Assembly: GCF_001625595.1 (NCBI RefSeq)
Contig: NZ_AUXT01000183.1
Coordinates: 62,001-126,000 of the forward strand
Origin: Pseudoalteromonas luteoviolacea NCIMB 1942
GTDB taxonomy: Bacteria; Pseudomonadota; Gammaproteobacteria; Enterobacterales; Alteromonadaceae
Reading direction: 5' to 3'
Length of the DNA: 64,000 nt
In this document: positions 35,344-44,652 of the stretch, one piece after another
Position numbering within the stretch: the first letter of the stretch is position 1
Layout: the number at the start of each line of letters is the position of its first letter
Translations under genes and position numbers: made by a program
The notes under the pieces: generated by a model
Databases searched by the model: none
Told to the model about the DNA's origin: nothing
What the model saw: the letters and a program-made list of their open reading frames with translations, nothing else

Positions 35344-35963
35344 AATTTTGCCACCTGTGGTTGTTCAATTACTTCTAACACTACTGGCATAACAGATAAC
35401 GCCAGCAGTATAGCCATCACATAATTAAACCGGATTCTATATTTATCTTTGGTTAACACCCGCTTTAAAGCTGAACCACACAGTAGCCAAGCGCCAACAC
35501 AAGGGAATGCCGCAATAAAGAAAACCAAGACGATTATGAAGTTTTGCGTATAGTATCCATCCCCAATGCTCGTAAATGCAGCTATCGCGCCCGTTGCAAC
35601 CACCCATGCTTTAGCATTGACCCACTGAAATAGCGCGCCATTCATAAAAGTAAGCGGCTTAGCTTTGTCTGTATCAATTGGTGCACTTGCAGATTTTGCA
35701 ATAGCCCATGCCAGATATAGTAAATAGGCTACACCTACACATTTTATAATTAGGTGTAAACTTGGAAATGCCGTAAATACTTGCCCGAAGCCTAACCCTA
35801 TTACTAACAACATCACACTGAAACCTGCACAAATACCCACTAACAAAGGCAAGGTCTTTTTAACGCCAAAGTTGAGTGCTGATGTCATCACCATAATATT
35901 ATTAGGTCCAGGGGTAATCGATGTTGAAATGGCAAATAAAATCACTGGCAGCATGTATTCCAT
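35334..35963 (-). CDS. LysE/RhtB-family amino acid exporter
   Basis: The 209-residue membrane protein has six predicted helices and the intact family signature TPGPNNIMVMTSALNFG (about 15-31), then ICAGFSVMLLVIGLG and FQWVNAKAWVVATGA. LysE/RhtB proteins export lysine, threonine or homoserine-type amino acids; the substrate is unknown. The start is ATG 35963, because GGAG lies 6 nt upstream; the longer frame to 36074 has no ribosome site and no family sequence. This is the functional relative of the broken copy at 30498-31061. The macro-domain gene follows with an overlap. Confidence 0.88.
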   Translation of the reverse strand: MEYMLPVILFAISTSITPGPNNIMVMTSALNFGVKKTLPLLVGICAGFSVMLLVIGLGFGQVFTAFPSLHLIIKCVGVAYLLYLAWAIAKSASAPIDTDKAKPLTFMNGALFQWVNAKAWVVATGAIAAFTSIGDGYYTQNFIIVLVFFIAAFPCVGAWLLCGSALKRVLTKDKYRIRFNYVMAILLALSVMPVVLEVIEQPQVAKLWA

Positions 35964-36252
35964 GTTTTTCTCCATTTCCTTTTTACAATTGAATTGCCGA
36001 GTTTGGCGATACTTGCACTTTCTATCACCTAACCAATTTACACATATTTGGCCCATTGGCAAATAGCTTATCAATATCCATCTGATAGCAATAATTCTAT
36101 AGGTTAAGCGAACTTCTGCATGATCCTAGCTTTTCATTTAAGGCTTTTGGACTAAAGTTATGCTGTATACCCTACTAAACGATGAAAAATGTAGCATCTT
36201 AGGAAATCCTTAGCTGGCTCACAGCCACCGTATCTATGGGGAAAAGGACCAC

Positions 36253-38037
36253 ATGACTTACACCAAGTTACTTGTCGTTGACGATGATGTAATAGACAGA
36301 AAAACAATAATTAGAACCCTGTCTAAAGAGCAAAACCATTATGATATTGTCGAAGCAAACAATGCCGATGAAGCGTATGCTTACCTTGATGAAATGCACT
36401 TTGATGTGATTCTAATGGACTACAATATGCCGCAAATTAACGGCGTTGAGGCTATTGTAAAGCTAAGGAGCCAACCGCAACTGAAACACACAGCCATTGT
36501 GATGATCAGTAACCTCTATAACGAAGCGCTGGTATTGGATTGTATCAATGCCGGGGCACAAGACTTTTTACTCAAGCAAGAAGTCACCAGTACACAATTA
36601 ACGCGCTCCATATTGCAAGCGCGCAAGCGACATGAGCTAGAACAACAGCTTTATGAAAGCTACCATCAAGTGAAACAACTAGCAGAAAAAGATTCGTTAA
36701 CCGGTCTGCACAACCGCTTTCACTTTGACGAAATGTTGAACCGTCTGTTGCTAGCAAGGCAGCGGCGACATCGCGAAATAGTTGCCGTGATGATGCTGGA
36801 CTTAGATAAGTTTAAGCACATCAATGACAACTTTGGTCATGAGGTTGGCGACCAGCTTTTGGTGGCAGTGGCCGGAAGAATAAAAGAAGTACTGAGAGAG
36901 AATGAGCTTCTCGCTAGGTTAGGGGGTGACGAGTTTGCTTTTGCTTGTGGTGAACTCACTTCTATCAGGCAAATTCAAGCAATTGCCAAACGAGTCTTAA
37001 ATACATTTCACGTCCCTTTTGAAATTGATGGCCATGCAATTCACTGCTCGGGTAGCATTGGGATTGCAGTAGCGCCCATTAATTCTGAGAATCGTAAAGA
37101 GCTCATGAAACTCGCAGATATTGCGATGTACCGGGCAAAAAATGGCATCAGCGACAAAGTTTGTATCTTTCAAGATAATATGCAAGAAGCCTTTTTACTC
37201 AAATATCAGATTGAGTCTGAGCTTAGGTTGGCAGCGCAAAATCAACACTTTGAACTCAACTATCAACCCATCATCGACAGCCAATACGATACAATCAGTA
37301 TGATTGAAGCGCTGATCCGATGGCCTCTGGCTAATACCACACAGTTACCAGAAGAGTTTATACCTATTGCTGAAGAAGCGGGCCTTATTCAAGCTATAGG
37401 GCAATGGGTGTTAGAAAGTGCTTTAGAGCAGTTTAGCCAGATGTTATGTGATGACCAATACCAGTTCAGACTGTCTGTTAATATCTCCCCTTGTCAGCTA
37501 TGTGACAGCGATTTTGCCGACATGGTTGAGCAAACTCTTCGAGCTATCTCGGTACCACCTAATAAGCTTGTGCTAGATATTACTGAGGCTGCCCTGTTGC
37601 AAAATGATCAAGCTATTAATGATACGCTTCTCGCATTATCGGACATTGGCGTAGGCTTAGCATTGGATGATTTTGGCAGTGGCCTTTCTTCGATATCTCA
37701 CCTGCTGCAACATCCGTTTGAAATAGTGAAAATCGACAGTTCAATTGTACAGCAAATCGCGCAACAAGAATCGAAACAGCACGATATGCTACAAGGCTTG
37801 TCATTTATGTTAAACAAGCTCGATATCAAGGTCGTTGGTGAAGGTGTTGAAACCACGCTGCAAGCAAAAGTATGCGATAGCATGGGGATTTCCCTTCAAC
37901 AAGGTTTTTTGTTTTATCAGCCGATGAGTGAAGACAAAGTCAAAAATATCTTAAAAGATGAGTGCAAAGCCAGCCGTCTATCTCTTGTCAATTGTGACGC
38001 AAAAACACATGCAGGCAGTAACAATGGAAAAAGCTAA
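36253..38037 (+). CDS. Response regulator with GGDEF and EAL domains (c-di-GMP turnover)
   Basis: The 594-residue protein has a receiver (about 1-125, VDDD pocket, ILMDYNMPQ), a GGDEF domain with GGDEF at residues 224-228, and an EAL domain with EAL at 352-354 and the catalytic LDDFGSG. All key residues for both c-di-GMP synthesis and hydrolysis are present, so the net activity is unknown and may be set by phosphorylation. Its receiver and linker closely resemble the protein at 44653-46350 (for example NAGAQDxLLKxEVTSTQL), so the two are paralogues. The ATG follows AAAAGGA. It converges on the end of the kinase operon. Confidence 0.92.
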   Translation: MTYTKLLVVDDDVIDRKTIIRTLSKEQNHYDIVEANNADEAYAYLDEMHFDVILMDYNMPQINGVEAIVKLRSQPQLKHTAIVMISNLYNEALVLDCINAGAQDFLLKQEVTSTQLTRSILQARKRHELEQQLYESYHQVKQLAEKDSLTGLHNRFHFDEMLNRLLLARQRRHREIVAVMMLDLDKFKHINDNFGHEVGDQLLVAVAGRIKEVLRENELLARLGGDEFAFACGELTSIRQIQAIAKRVLNTFHVPFEIDGHAIHCSGSIGIAVAPINSENRKELMKLADIAMYRAKNGISDKVCIFQDNMQEAFLLKYQIESELRLAAQNQHFELNYQPIIDSQYDTISMIEALIRWPLANTTQLPEEFIPIAEEAGLIQAIGQWVLESALEQFSQMLCDDQYQFRLSVNISPCQLCDSDFADMVEQTLRAISVPPNKLVLDITEAALLQNDQAINDTLLALSDIGVGLALDDFGSGLSSISHLLQHPFEIVKIDSSIVQQIAQQESKQHDMLQGLSFMLNKLDIKVVGEGVETTLQAKVCDSMGISLQQGFLFYQPMSEDKVKNILKDECKASRLSLVNCDAKTHAGSNNGKS

Positions 38038-38090
38038 AGCAGAATCCAGCAAGCGCGTAACTCACTGCATAACGTAACTATTAGCTTTTG

Positions 38091-38513
38091 TTATCTACCA
38101 GATAAAGACATTTCAGCCTTGAGCTGCTCAATGTCATATTTTCCTTTTACTAAATAGGCTTTCACTATTGAAAGCCCCGAAGCCCTGTCAACATCCTCTT
38201 TTCTGTCAGAGCTGCTGAACATAATAATAATGGGGTCTAAGCCATGATTGGATTGTATTTTTTTAAACTCCTCCAAAAATTCAAATCCATCCATAAGCGG
38301 CATATTGATATCCAGAAAAACAAACGTAGGCGGGTAGCCATTCGAATAACGCTCAACATTTTTAGCGTAGTCCACGAAAAAACGCAAAGCTGACGCACCC
38401 TCACTACATTCAAAGATTTGACTGATTGGGATTTTTGTATCTTTAAGCTGTCTTGTTAGGATGTATCGATCGTCTTCGCTATCGTCTACAATCAAGACCG
38501 AAATGGGATTCAT
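38091..38513 (-). CDS. Stand-alone receiver protein (Rcp1-like)
   Basis: The 140-residue protein is only a receiver: IVDDSEDD pocket, phosphorylation site in FVFLDINMPLMDGFEFLEE, and a lysine in VKGKYD instead of the usual KP. There is no output domain. It is the last of six genes in the operon that begins at 44484 and follows the kinase by 5 bp, so it is that kinase's likely target. Confidence 0.85.
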   Translation of the reverse strand: MNPISVLIVDDSEDDRYILTRQLKDTKIPISQIFECSEGASALRFFVDYAKNVERYSNGYPPTFVFLDINMPLMDGFEFLEEFKKIQSNHGLDPIIIMFSSSDRKEDVDRASGLSIVKAYLVKGKYDIEQLKAEMSLSGR

Positions 38514-38518
38514 TGATT

Positions 38519-39970
38519 TTATTTCCTTTTAATATCTACTCGAAAGGTTGAGCCTTGCTGCGACGATGTAAGATGAATGCTACCCTGCATTCTTTCGACA
38601 TGTTTTTTGACAATCGCAAGACCCAGCCCAGATCCAGACGCTAAGCTGGGATGAAATCGCTTAAACATCTGATATATTTCACTATGGTGCTTATCTGGTA
38701 TACCTACACCATTGTCTTCAACCGTGATTGACAAGCGTTCACCGGCACTGACAACATGTAATTTAACGTAAGGGTTTTGTTTCGTTTCATCTTTGTATTT
38801 AAACCCATTAGAAACCAAGTTTTCTATTATTTGTTGATATCTAATTTTATGTCCGCTGATTATGGGATCTGTTAAATCAACAATTACCGAAAATGTGCAA
38901 CAATCTTCTTCAAAGAAGGTCTTACGCTTATCGACTATGTCATCAATGAGCGCTTTAATATTGAACTCAACTTCATTTTCTGTAATTAAGTCTATTTTGG
39001 TAAGAGATAAAACATCGTCAACTAGACTTTCTAGTTTAGTAACCTGCGATTGAACCCGTTTGACACTGCTTTTTGCCTCTTCAAAGTCACCACTTTCTAT
39101 GTCTTGTAAAATGTATTCAGTTAACTTTTTAGAAGCTGTTAAAGGCGATTTTAAATCATGGGATGTGCGATAAGAAAACTGGCTTAATTCTTCATTCGCT
39201 TTTTCAATCCTACCGATATTTTCAGTTAAGCTAATTCGCATTCTGTCTAGGTGTTTACTCAGCACCCTAAACTCTTCTGGTGACTTAATTCTCAATCGTC
39301 CTTCCAAATGTAAGTGAGATAACCGCTCTGAAAATGAACTTATTTCACTCAAAGGCTTAATGACAAAATATCTATACATTAGAGAAGTCACAGTAAATAA
39401 CACGACCAAAATCAGACCACATACAAGAAACGCTGCAAATGCAACTTCTCTCAATAGCTCACTGGTTTCTTCAACAGGGTAAAGACCATATATATCCCAT
39501 TTCCAAGGTGCAAATTGCAGCTTTGAAAAGACGTACTTTTCGCCGCTCAAGTTTAGTATTCTGTCACCGCGCTGTAATCCAGCTAAGCTTGAGTTCAGCT
39601 CCAAATCAGTCACTCCGACAAAGTATCCCTTATTATAGAAAAAGCGTTCCCCTTGGTTTTCGACAATAACAAAACTGCCCTTGTAGGACTCATCTTCGGA
39701 CTGAGCCTCTACAACCACTTCATCTTTATAGGCTTTGACGTAATTTTTCAGACCATCCATCTTATTCTTCACTAAGATGTCATGCCGTGCATTAACATGT
39801 AATTCGACAAAGTCCTTCGTATGAAGCGCGTTTACAACTTGAAGCTTATCAAAGGTGATTTCCTTTAAAAACTGGTATGAGATAACGCCCACCAATATCG
39901 GACCGATAACCACTAGCGGAAACGAGGTGATAAATATCAGATCCCTAAGCTTCATTGATATCAAGCTCAT
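38519..39970 (-). CDS. Membrane histidine kinase with periplasmic sensor
   Basis: The 483-residue kinase has a first helix at about 10-30, a Cache-like periplasmic part with the FAPWKWDIYG segment, a second helix at about 180-205, a HAMP linker, phospho-acceptor His271 in SHDLKSPLTASKKL, and ATPase motifs ENLVSNGFKYK and GSGLGLAIVKKHVERMQG. Its start overlaps the end of the upstream binding-protein gene by ATGA, a sign of tight coupling. The binding protein may therefore present ligand to this kinase. Confidence 0.9.
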   Translation of the reverse strand: MSLISMKLRDLIFITSFPLVVIGPILVGVISYQFLKEITFDKLQVVNALHTKDFVELHVNARHDILVKNKMDGLKNYVKAYKDEVVVEAQSEDESYKGSFVIVENQGERFFYNKGYFVGVTDLELNSSLAGLQRGDRILNLSGEKYVFSKLQFAPWKWDIYGLYPVEETSELLREVAFAAFLVCGLILVVLFTVTSLMYRYFVIKPLSEISSFSERLSHLHLEGRLRIKSPEEFRVLSKHLDRMRISLTENIGRIEKANEELSQFSYRTSHDLKSPLTASKKLTEYILQDIESGDFEEAKSSVKRVQSQVTKLESLVDDVLSLTKIDLITENEVEFNIKALIDDIVDKRKTFFEEDCCTFSVIVDLTDPIISGHKIRYQQIIENLVSNGFKYKDETKQNPYVKLHVVSAGERLSITVEDNGVGIPDKHHSEIYQMFKRFHPSLASGSGLGLAIVKKHVERMQGSIHLTSSQQGSTFRVDIKRK

Positions 39971-40956
39971 TGAAAAATATTATCGCCAGCAATACTAAGC
40001 AAGTCATAAGGAATGACTATTCCAAGCCGTGTAGCTGTCTTCACATTAAATGCGACTGTACTACGTGGCGCAGGTTTTACTGCTATGCTGTGCGGACTCA
40101 CGCCCGAAAATATAGCTTTTACGATTTGTGCAACCTGCTCTGCAGCGCTTTGCACATCGGGGATAACTGTGAAAAGCGCGCCTTGCATTACTGAATTAAC
40201 ATTGGCGCCATACAATACAGGTTTAATCTTTGAAGTTTCAGGGACAAAGCTTTGTTTTTCACTAAATGGCCCATTCACTGACCAATAAAAGTCCACCTCA
40301 GGCTGAATGGAAACGACAGCATTCTTTGCTTGCAGATAGGTATCCGTCAGCTCCACATCATTGGTATCTTTATAATCAACAACCCTTTTTACAAGATTAA
40401 TATTTTTATATTTATTAGAGATCGACTCGAGTTTGGCTATGTCCGTCAGTGCCGATGGGTACGTTGTTGCAACAATACCAATGTCTGTCTGTTTGCCTTT
40501 CAATAACTGATTCGCAATTTCAAGTTTGGTGCCTCTTTTTACCGAATAGATTGACCCAGCAATAAAGTTTAAGTCAGTGCTATCTTTGCTAGGGACCAAG
40601 CCTGCACCATGCGGGTCAGCCACCGTCACAAAGACCATAGGGATACTTTTCCCTTTAAGAACACGCTTACCAATCTTTGATGCCAGTGTACCGTTAGTGA
40701 TTACGAGGTCTATACAATTACAATTTAGCTTTTTTGATATATGGTTGGCTATTCTTTCGCTCTGACCATCACCGTTGTATATTTCTAATTTAATATCCAT
40801 ATTTAGGCGACTTAACTCGGCCGAGATGTATTGTGTATGCGTGGTAACGATAGGCACTGGTAGTGTTTCAATTATAAGTACTTTCTTGCTCTGTGCATTT
40901 GCCAATGAGTAAGTTAAAAGCGCAAATACATACAAAAAATAAGTCACTAAATTCAT
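39967..40956 (-). CDS. Periplasmic ABC-type substrate-binding protein (PF04392-type)
   Basis: The 329-residue protein has a signal peptide with a likely cut after SLANA and then the ABC_sub_bind fold: KKVLIIETLPVPIV, DLVITNGTLASKIG, IPMVFVTVADPHGAG, and NVNSVMQGALFTVIPDVQSAAEQV. Such proteins normally serve tryptophan/tyrosine-like or other uptake systems. No permease or ATPase gene is adjacent; instead a histidine kinase follows with a 4-bp overlap. A role as the ligand-sensing partner of that kinase is therefore more likely than transport. The start ATG has GAGAGGG upstream. Confidence 0.85.
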   Translation of the reverse strand: MNLVTYFLYVFALLTYSLANAQSKKVLIIETLPVPIVTTHTQYISAELSRLNMDIKLEIYNGDGQSERIANHISKKLNCNCIDLVITNGTLASKIGKRVLKGKSIPMVFVTVADPHGAGLVPSKDSTDLNFIAGSIYSVKRGTKLEIANQLLKGKQTDIGIVATTYPSALTDIAKLESISNKYKNINLVKRVVDYKDTNDVELTDTYLQAKNAVVSIQPEVDFYWSVNGPFSEKQSFVPETSKIKPVLYGANVNSVMQGALFTVIPDVQSAAEQVAQIVKAIFSGVSPHSIAVKPAPRSTVAFNVKTATRLGIVIPYDLLSIAGDNIFQ

Positions 40957-40986
40957 TTTACCCTCTCAATATCTGTTTGAGACCCA

Positions 40987-42078
40987 TTACCACACTTCAC
41001 AGCTCAACAGGCTTTTTTTAATGGTAAAATTGAGCTTACTTCCCTCATTTTCACAATCAGAAAAATAGATAGCTCCGCCGTGTTTATTGATAATTCTTTT
41101 CGCAGTTGCAAGCCCCAATCCAGTGCCTTGGTAGGTATCTGCGCTATGCAACCTAAACAAAGGGTCAAAGGCCTTTTCACGAAATTCTGTTGGAATACCT
41201 ATGCCATTGTCTTGAATAGAAAAATACCAATGCGTCTCATCACTTTGATGGCTAATGGTTAAATCGGGCTGCTTCTCACAGTACTTTAGTGAATTATCAA
41301 TAAGAATTTGAAATAGCTGAACGATAAAACAGGGGATAGCATTTATAACAGGGAGCACACTAAATTTAATTTGTGCGTTACTGTTACTCACCTCAGTCGC
41401 AAGATTAGCAAGTGCAAGTTCAACACAGTTGGTAACATCGGTACTTTCGATTAAATGTTCTGCGTGTAAATCCATCTGAGTGTATGAAACCAGTGCATCG
41501 ATAAGCTGGAACATCTGTAAAGAAGACTCAGTAAGTAAATTTAATTGGTTCAATGCCTCTTGGGGCATATCTTGAGCAAATTTATTCGTTATCAACTGCC
41601 CCATTTTAAATATGGCATTTGCTGGTTGTTTTAAGTCATGTGCTAACACATGCGCAAATTGTGTCAGTTCCTTATTCTGCTCTTCGATTCTTTGCTGTAA
41701 CTGCATCGACTCTATCGCATTATTCACCGCTTTGAGCAATGCATAATGCGTTAGCCCACCTTTACTGATGTAATCTGAGGCCCCTTTTTTTATAGACTCA
41801 ACGGCCACTTTTTCATTGCCCTGACCTGTTAACATGACAACAGGAATAAAGGGGTGAGCTCGCTTAATTTGAGGCAATGTGTACAACCCATCAGAACCTG
41901 GCAGAGAATAATCTAACAAAATCGCGTCAATCTTTACTTCATGTAAGATTTGCAGCCCATATTCACCTGACTCGGCTTCTTGTATGCTCCATCTGGGGCT
42001 GTGCTCTCTCATCAAACGTTTTATTAAATACCGATCGTCTTCACAGTCATCAATCAATAAAAGTGTATTGGCTTCCAT
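40987..42078 (-). CDS. Receiver-histidine kinase (REC-HisKA-HATPase, soluble)
   Basis: The 363-residue cytoplasmic protein starts with a complete receiver (IDDCEDD, ILLDYSLPGSDG, ISKGG) followed by a histidine kinase core with His147 in AHDLKQPANAI and ATPase motifs DNSLKYC and GTGLGLATAKRIINKHGG. There is no membrane helix or input sensor, so the receiver is the input. This fits a phosphorelay in which the membrane kinase (42502-44484) passes phosphate to this protein. The start is ATG 42078, behind AAAGG, 2 bp after the previous stop. Confidence 0.88.
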   Translation of the reverse strand: MEANTLLLIDDCEDDRYLIKRLMREHSPRWSIQEAESGEYGLQILHEVKIDAILLDYSLPGSDGLYTLPQIKRAHPFIPVVMLTGQGNEKVAVESIKKGASDYISKGGLTHYALLKAVNNAIESMQLQQRIEEQNKELTQFAHVLAHDLKQPANAIFKMGQLITNKFAQDMPQEALNQLNLLTESSLQMFQLIDALVSYTQMDLHAEHLIESTDVTNCVELALANLATEVSNSNAQIKFSVLPVINAIPCFIVQLFQILIDNSLKYCEKQPDLTISHQSDETHWYFSIQDNGIGIPTEFREKAFDPLFRLHSADTYQGTGLGLATAKRIINKHGGAIYFSDCENEGSKLNFTIKKSLLSCEVW

Positions 42079-42080
42079 AG

Positions 42081-42515
42081 CTAGTTACCTTTAGGAAGAA
42101 TCGCAATTTGAAACCAGTAGTCTGTGAGCTTTTGTATCGCCTCAAACAAGGAGTCGAGTTTCACAGGCTTTTGGATATAGGTATTTGCCCCTAGGTCGTA
42201 ACACTCTTCTATGTCTTTTTCGTCGTTTGAAGTTGTTAATACCACAACGGGGATATTACACAGGCGCTTATCCTGCTTTATTTTTTTTAATACGTGCCTG
42301 CCGTCTAAACCCGGTAAATTGAGGTCAAGCAATATGATCGCTGGTTTCAAATGTTCATCGGACCACGGTGCTCTTAAATAATCCAAAGCCTCTTGGCCAT
42401 CTTCGCAACGTCGTAATGGGTTAGATAAATTACCATCTCTTTTAAAAGCTCGTAACGTGGCGTAAAAATCATCATCACTATCTTCAACGATTAGAATAAG
42501 TTTACTGTCCTTCAT
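42081..42515 (-). CDS. Stand-alone receiver protein (Rcp1-like)
   Basis: The 144-residue receiver has the phytochrome-response-regulator form: IVEDSDDDFYATLRAF, the phosphorylation site in IILLDLNLPGLDG, and TYIQKPVKLD. No output domain follows. It overlaps the upstream kinase by 14 bp (start ATG 42515; an alternative ATG lies at 42530). It closely resembles the receiver at 52630-53085, and the two modules share gene order. Confidence 0.88.
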   Translation of the reverse strand: MKDSKLILIVEDSDDDFYATLRAFKRDGNLSNPLRRCEDGQEALDYLRAPWSDEHLKPAIILLDLNLPGLDGRHVLKKIKQDKRLCNIPVVVLTTSNDEKDIEECYDLGANTYIQKPVKLDSLFEAIQKLTDYWFQIAILPKGN

Positions 42516-44484
42516 TGTTCTGATTATCATCCTTTAACGTAAAGTAAAAGCGCGTTCCACTTCCTATCTCTGACTCATACCATATCCGGCCACCGTGCCG
42601 TTCAACTATTTTCTGTGCGATGGTCAATCCAGCTCCAGAGCCTTCCCCAAACTTTTTGGGACTATTTAACCGTTTGAATATTTTAAAAACATCACTCCCA
42701 AACTGTGAATCGATCCCAATGCCATTATCTTCAACACAAAACGCTTTGAGATTTTCATCAAAACGTACATTGATAACTTTTTCATCCGATAGATTATATT
42801 TATAGCCATTCACAATTAAATTGTATAACAGCTCTTCAATTCTAGTTCGATTTCCGTAAACTGTCGGAAAATCACTTGAAATTGTTACAACTGCGTTGTG
42901 TTCTTCTAACAATTCTGACAGTCGACTTTTGGTGCTTGTAACAGCAGACACCATATTAAACCTATCCATATTAGGCTCTTCCCTACCCAGCCTCGAGTAG
43001 TACATTAAATCAGATATTAAGCGCTCCATTTTCGCACCCAAATAAACCAATCTATCTAATTTGTATACGCCATCACTGCCGAGTATCGACTCATAGTCCT
43101 CTTTTAAAAAACACGCGTGGTTTTGAATTGCGCGCAGCGGCTCTTTTAAATCATGCGAAGCAATATAGGCAAAGTTATCTAACTCTTCATTTGATTTTGA
43201 GAGTTGTTTAATCAACTTCTCTTTTTCTTCAGCAAGCTTCACAGCTACAGACACATCTTTCACAACGCAGCAAAATAGCTGTTCTTTGTGTATTTCGAAC
43301 GAGGTGATCCCTAAGTCTAATGGGAACACATGACCATTTTTGAGCATGCCTGCAACTCTTTGTACTTTGCCAATCTCGACACAGCCCTCGTCCAGTTGTT
43401 CTTCACGCCACACACACTGTTCATAGTCAGTCCTAAATGGCTCTGCAAATAGGGCACTCAACTTTCGACCAATCATGTTCCCCCTCTGACGATCGAATAT
43501 CTGCTCTACGGTACTGTTTACACTTAGAATAACCCCGTTATTGTCTAGGGTGATAATTCCGTCAATGGCATTTTCGAGTGTTGCTTTTTGCTCTGCATCT
43601 TTGGCGCTAATGATAGATTCTGAGATGAGGGACTTAAGTAGGTAAAATAATGCAACGCCCGCCAATAGAGAGATAAGTACACCATTTATAAGCGCAATAT
43701 AGTGAATATGAGAGTCTTCAGTTCCCTCTTTTATTTTTCTGGGCCACACTGCAATATCCCATTTAACATCATATAGTGTAAACGAGTGGGTATGCCCCGT
43801 TCTTTTATTATAAGTTAGTTCAGCTTCTTTTTTGCTGTACATCACTTCATTACCCGAAAGAATTTCAATATTGTAATCTTCAATAAACTCGTGCGGTAGT
43901 AGGCTGTCTACCAACGGAGAAATATCAAATACACCAAGAATAAACCCTTCAAAGTCACTTTCCATGAAAATTGGAAAATAGGCTAAAAACCCCTTCCCGC
44001 TTTGTACTAGTTGCACAGGTTTGGATAAGGTATAGGTTTTTAAATCTCTAGCTTGATCCAATGCTTGTTTACGATCGACTTCAAAAGTCAGGTCCAAATC
44101 AAACGCTGATTCATTGCCTTCGAGTGGTACAACCCATTTAACGATATAGTCCTTGTTCACCCATTCAACGGCCCTTAACCCCGCATGATCATTGACATAG
44201 TCTTGTGCATCTAACTGCCACTCTGAAAAGGGCGGGCCTTGACGTGCAATCCAACGATTTCTCATTCTTTCAAGGGCGTTGATGATTGCAGGCATGGAGC
44301 TAGCAAAATGGTGCTCAATAAGCTCTGATTTAGCAATCGAAGTGCGTTTTATTAATGAGTTATGTTGTTCAATTGAAAGCGACCAGATACGGACAGAAAC
44401 CATAACACTGATTAGCACACCCGATAAAACCACCGCCACGGCTATTTTCAGGCGCTGTGATGGGTTTCCAATATTATTTATCAA
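42502..44484 (-). CDS. Membrane histidine kinase with CHASE-type sensor and PAS
   Basis: The 660-residue kinase has a first helix at about 11-32, a CHASE-type periplasmic domain (about 60-250, with AVEWVNKDYIVKWVVP and GFLAYFPIF), a second helix at about 265-290, a PAS domain (about 305-420), phospho-acceptor His444 in SHDLKEPLRAIQNHA, and ATPase motifs YNLIVNGYKYN and GAGLTIAQKIVERHGGRIW. CHASE domains bind small extracellular ligands. It is the first gene of the six-gene signalling operon. Its ATPase and HisKA are of the phytochrome/Rcp1 partner type, consistent with the next gene. Confidence 0.9.
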   Translation of the reverse strand: MINNIGNPSQRLKIAVAVVLSGVLISVMVSVRIWSLSIEQHNSLIKRTSIAKSELIEHHFASSMPAIINALERMRNRWIARQGPPFSEWQLDAQDYVNDHAGLRAVEWVNKDYIVKWVVPLEGNESAFDLDLTFEVDRKQALDQARDLKTYTLSKPVQLVQSGKGFLAYFPIFMESDFEGFILGVFDISPLVDSLLPHEFIEDYNIEILSGNEVMYSKKEAELTYNKRTGHTHSFTLYDVKWDIAVWPRKIKEGTEDSHIHYIALINGVLISLLAGVALFYLLKSLISESIISAKDAEQKATLENAIDGIITLDNNGVILSVNSTVEQIFDRQRGNMIGRKLSALFAEPFRTDYEQCVWREEQLDEGCVEIGKVQRVAGMLKNGHVFPLDLGITSFEIHKEQLFCCVVKDVSVAVKLAEEKEKLIKQLSKSNEELDNFAYIASHDLKEPLRAIQNHACFLKEDYESILGSDGVYKLDRLVYLGAKMERLISDLMYYSRLGREEPNMDRFNMVSAVTSTKSRLSELLEEHNAVVTISSDFPTVYGNRTRIEELLYNLIVNGYKYNLSDEKVINVRFDENLKAFCVEDNGIGIDSQFGSDVFKIFKRLNSPKKFGEGSGAGLTIAQKIVERHGGRIWYESEIGSGTRFYFTLKDDNQNNEGQ

Positions 44485-44652
44485 CTAATTATCCTTAGTT
44501 AGCAGTATAAACACGTACACGCTAATACAAAGTTAGTAACTAATTGCCCAGTTGGCTAGCTCATTGCACCAGCTTGAACTAGTCTTTTCGTATCAGATTG
44601 CTGTATTCGCCTGCATGGTTTGGGCGTATTTTGGGAATAAGGAGCAACAGCA

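Noticed and set aside
35964..36074. N-terminal extension of the LysE gene to 36074
   Set aside because: The extra residues lack membrane character and a ribosome site; GGAG precedes ATG 35963.
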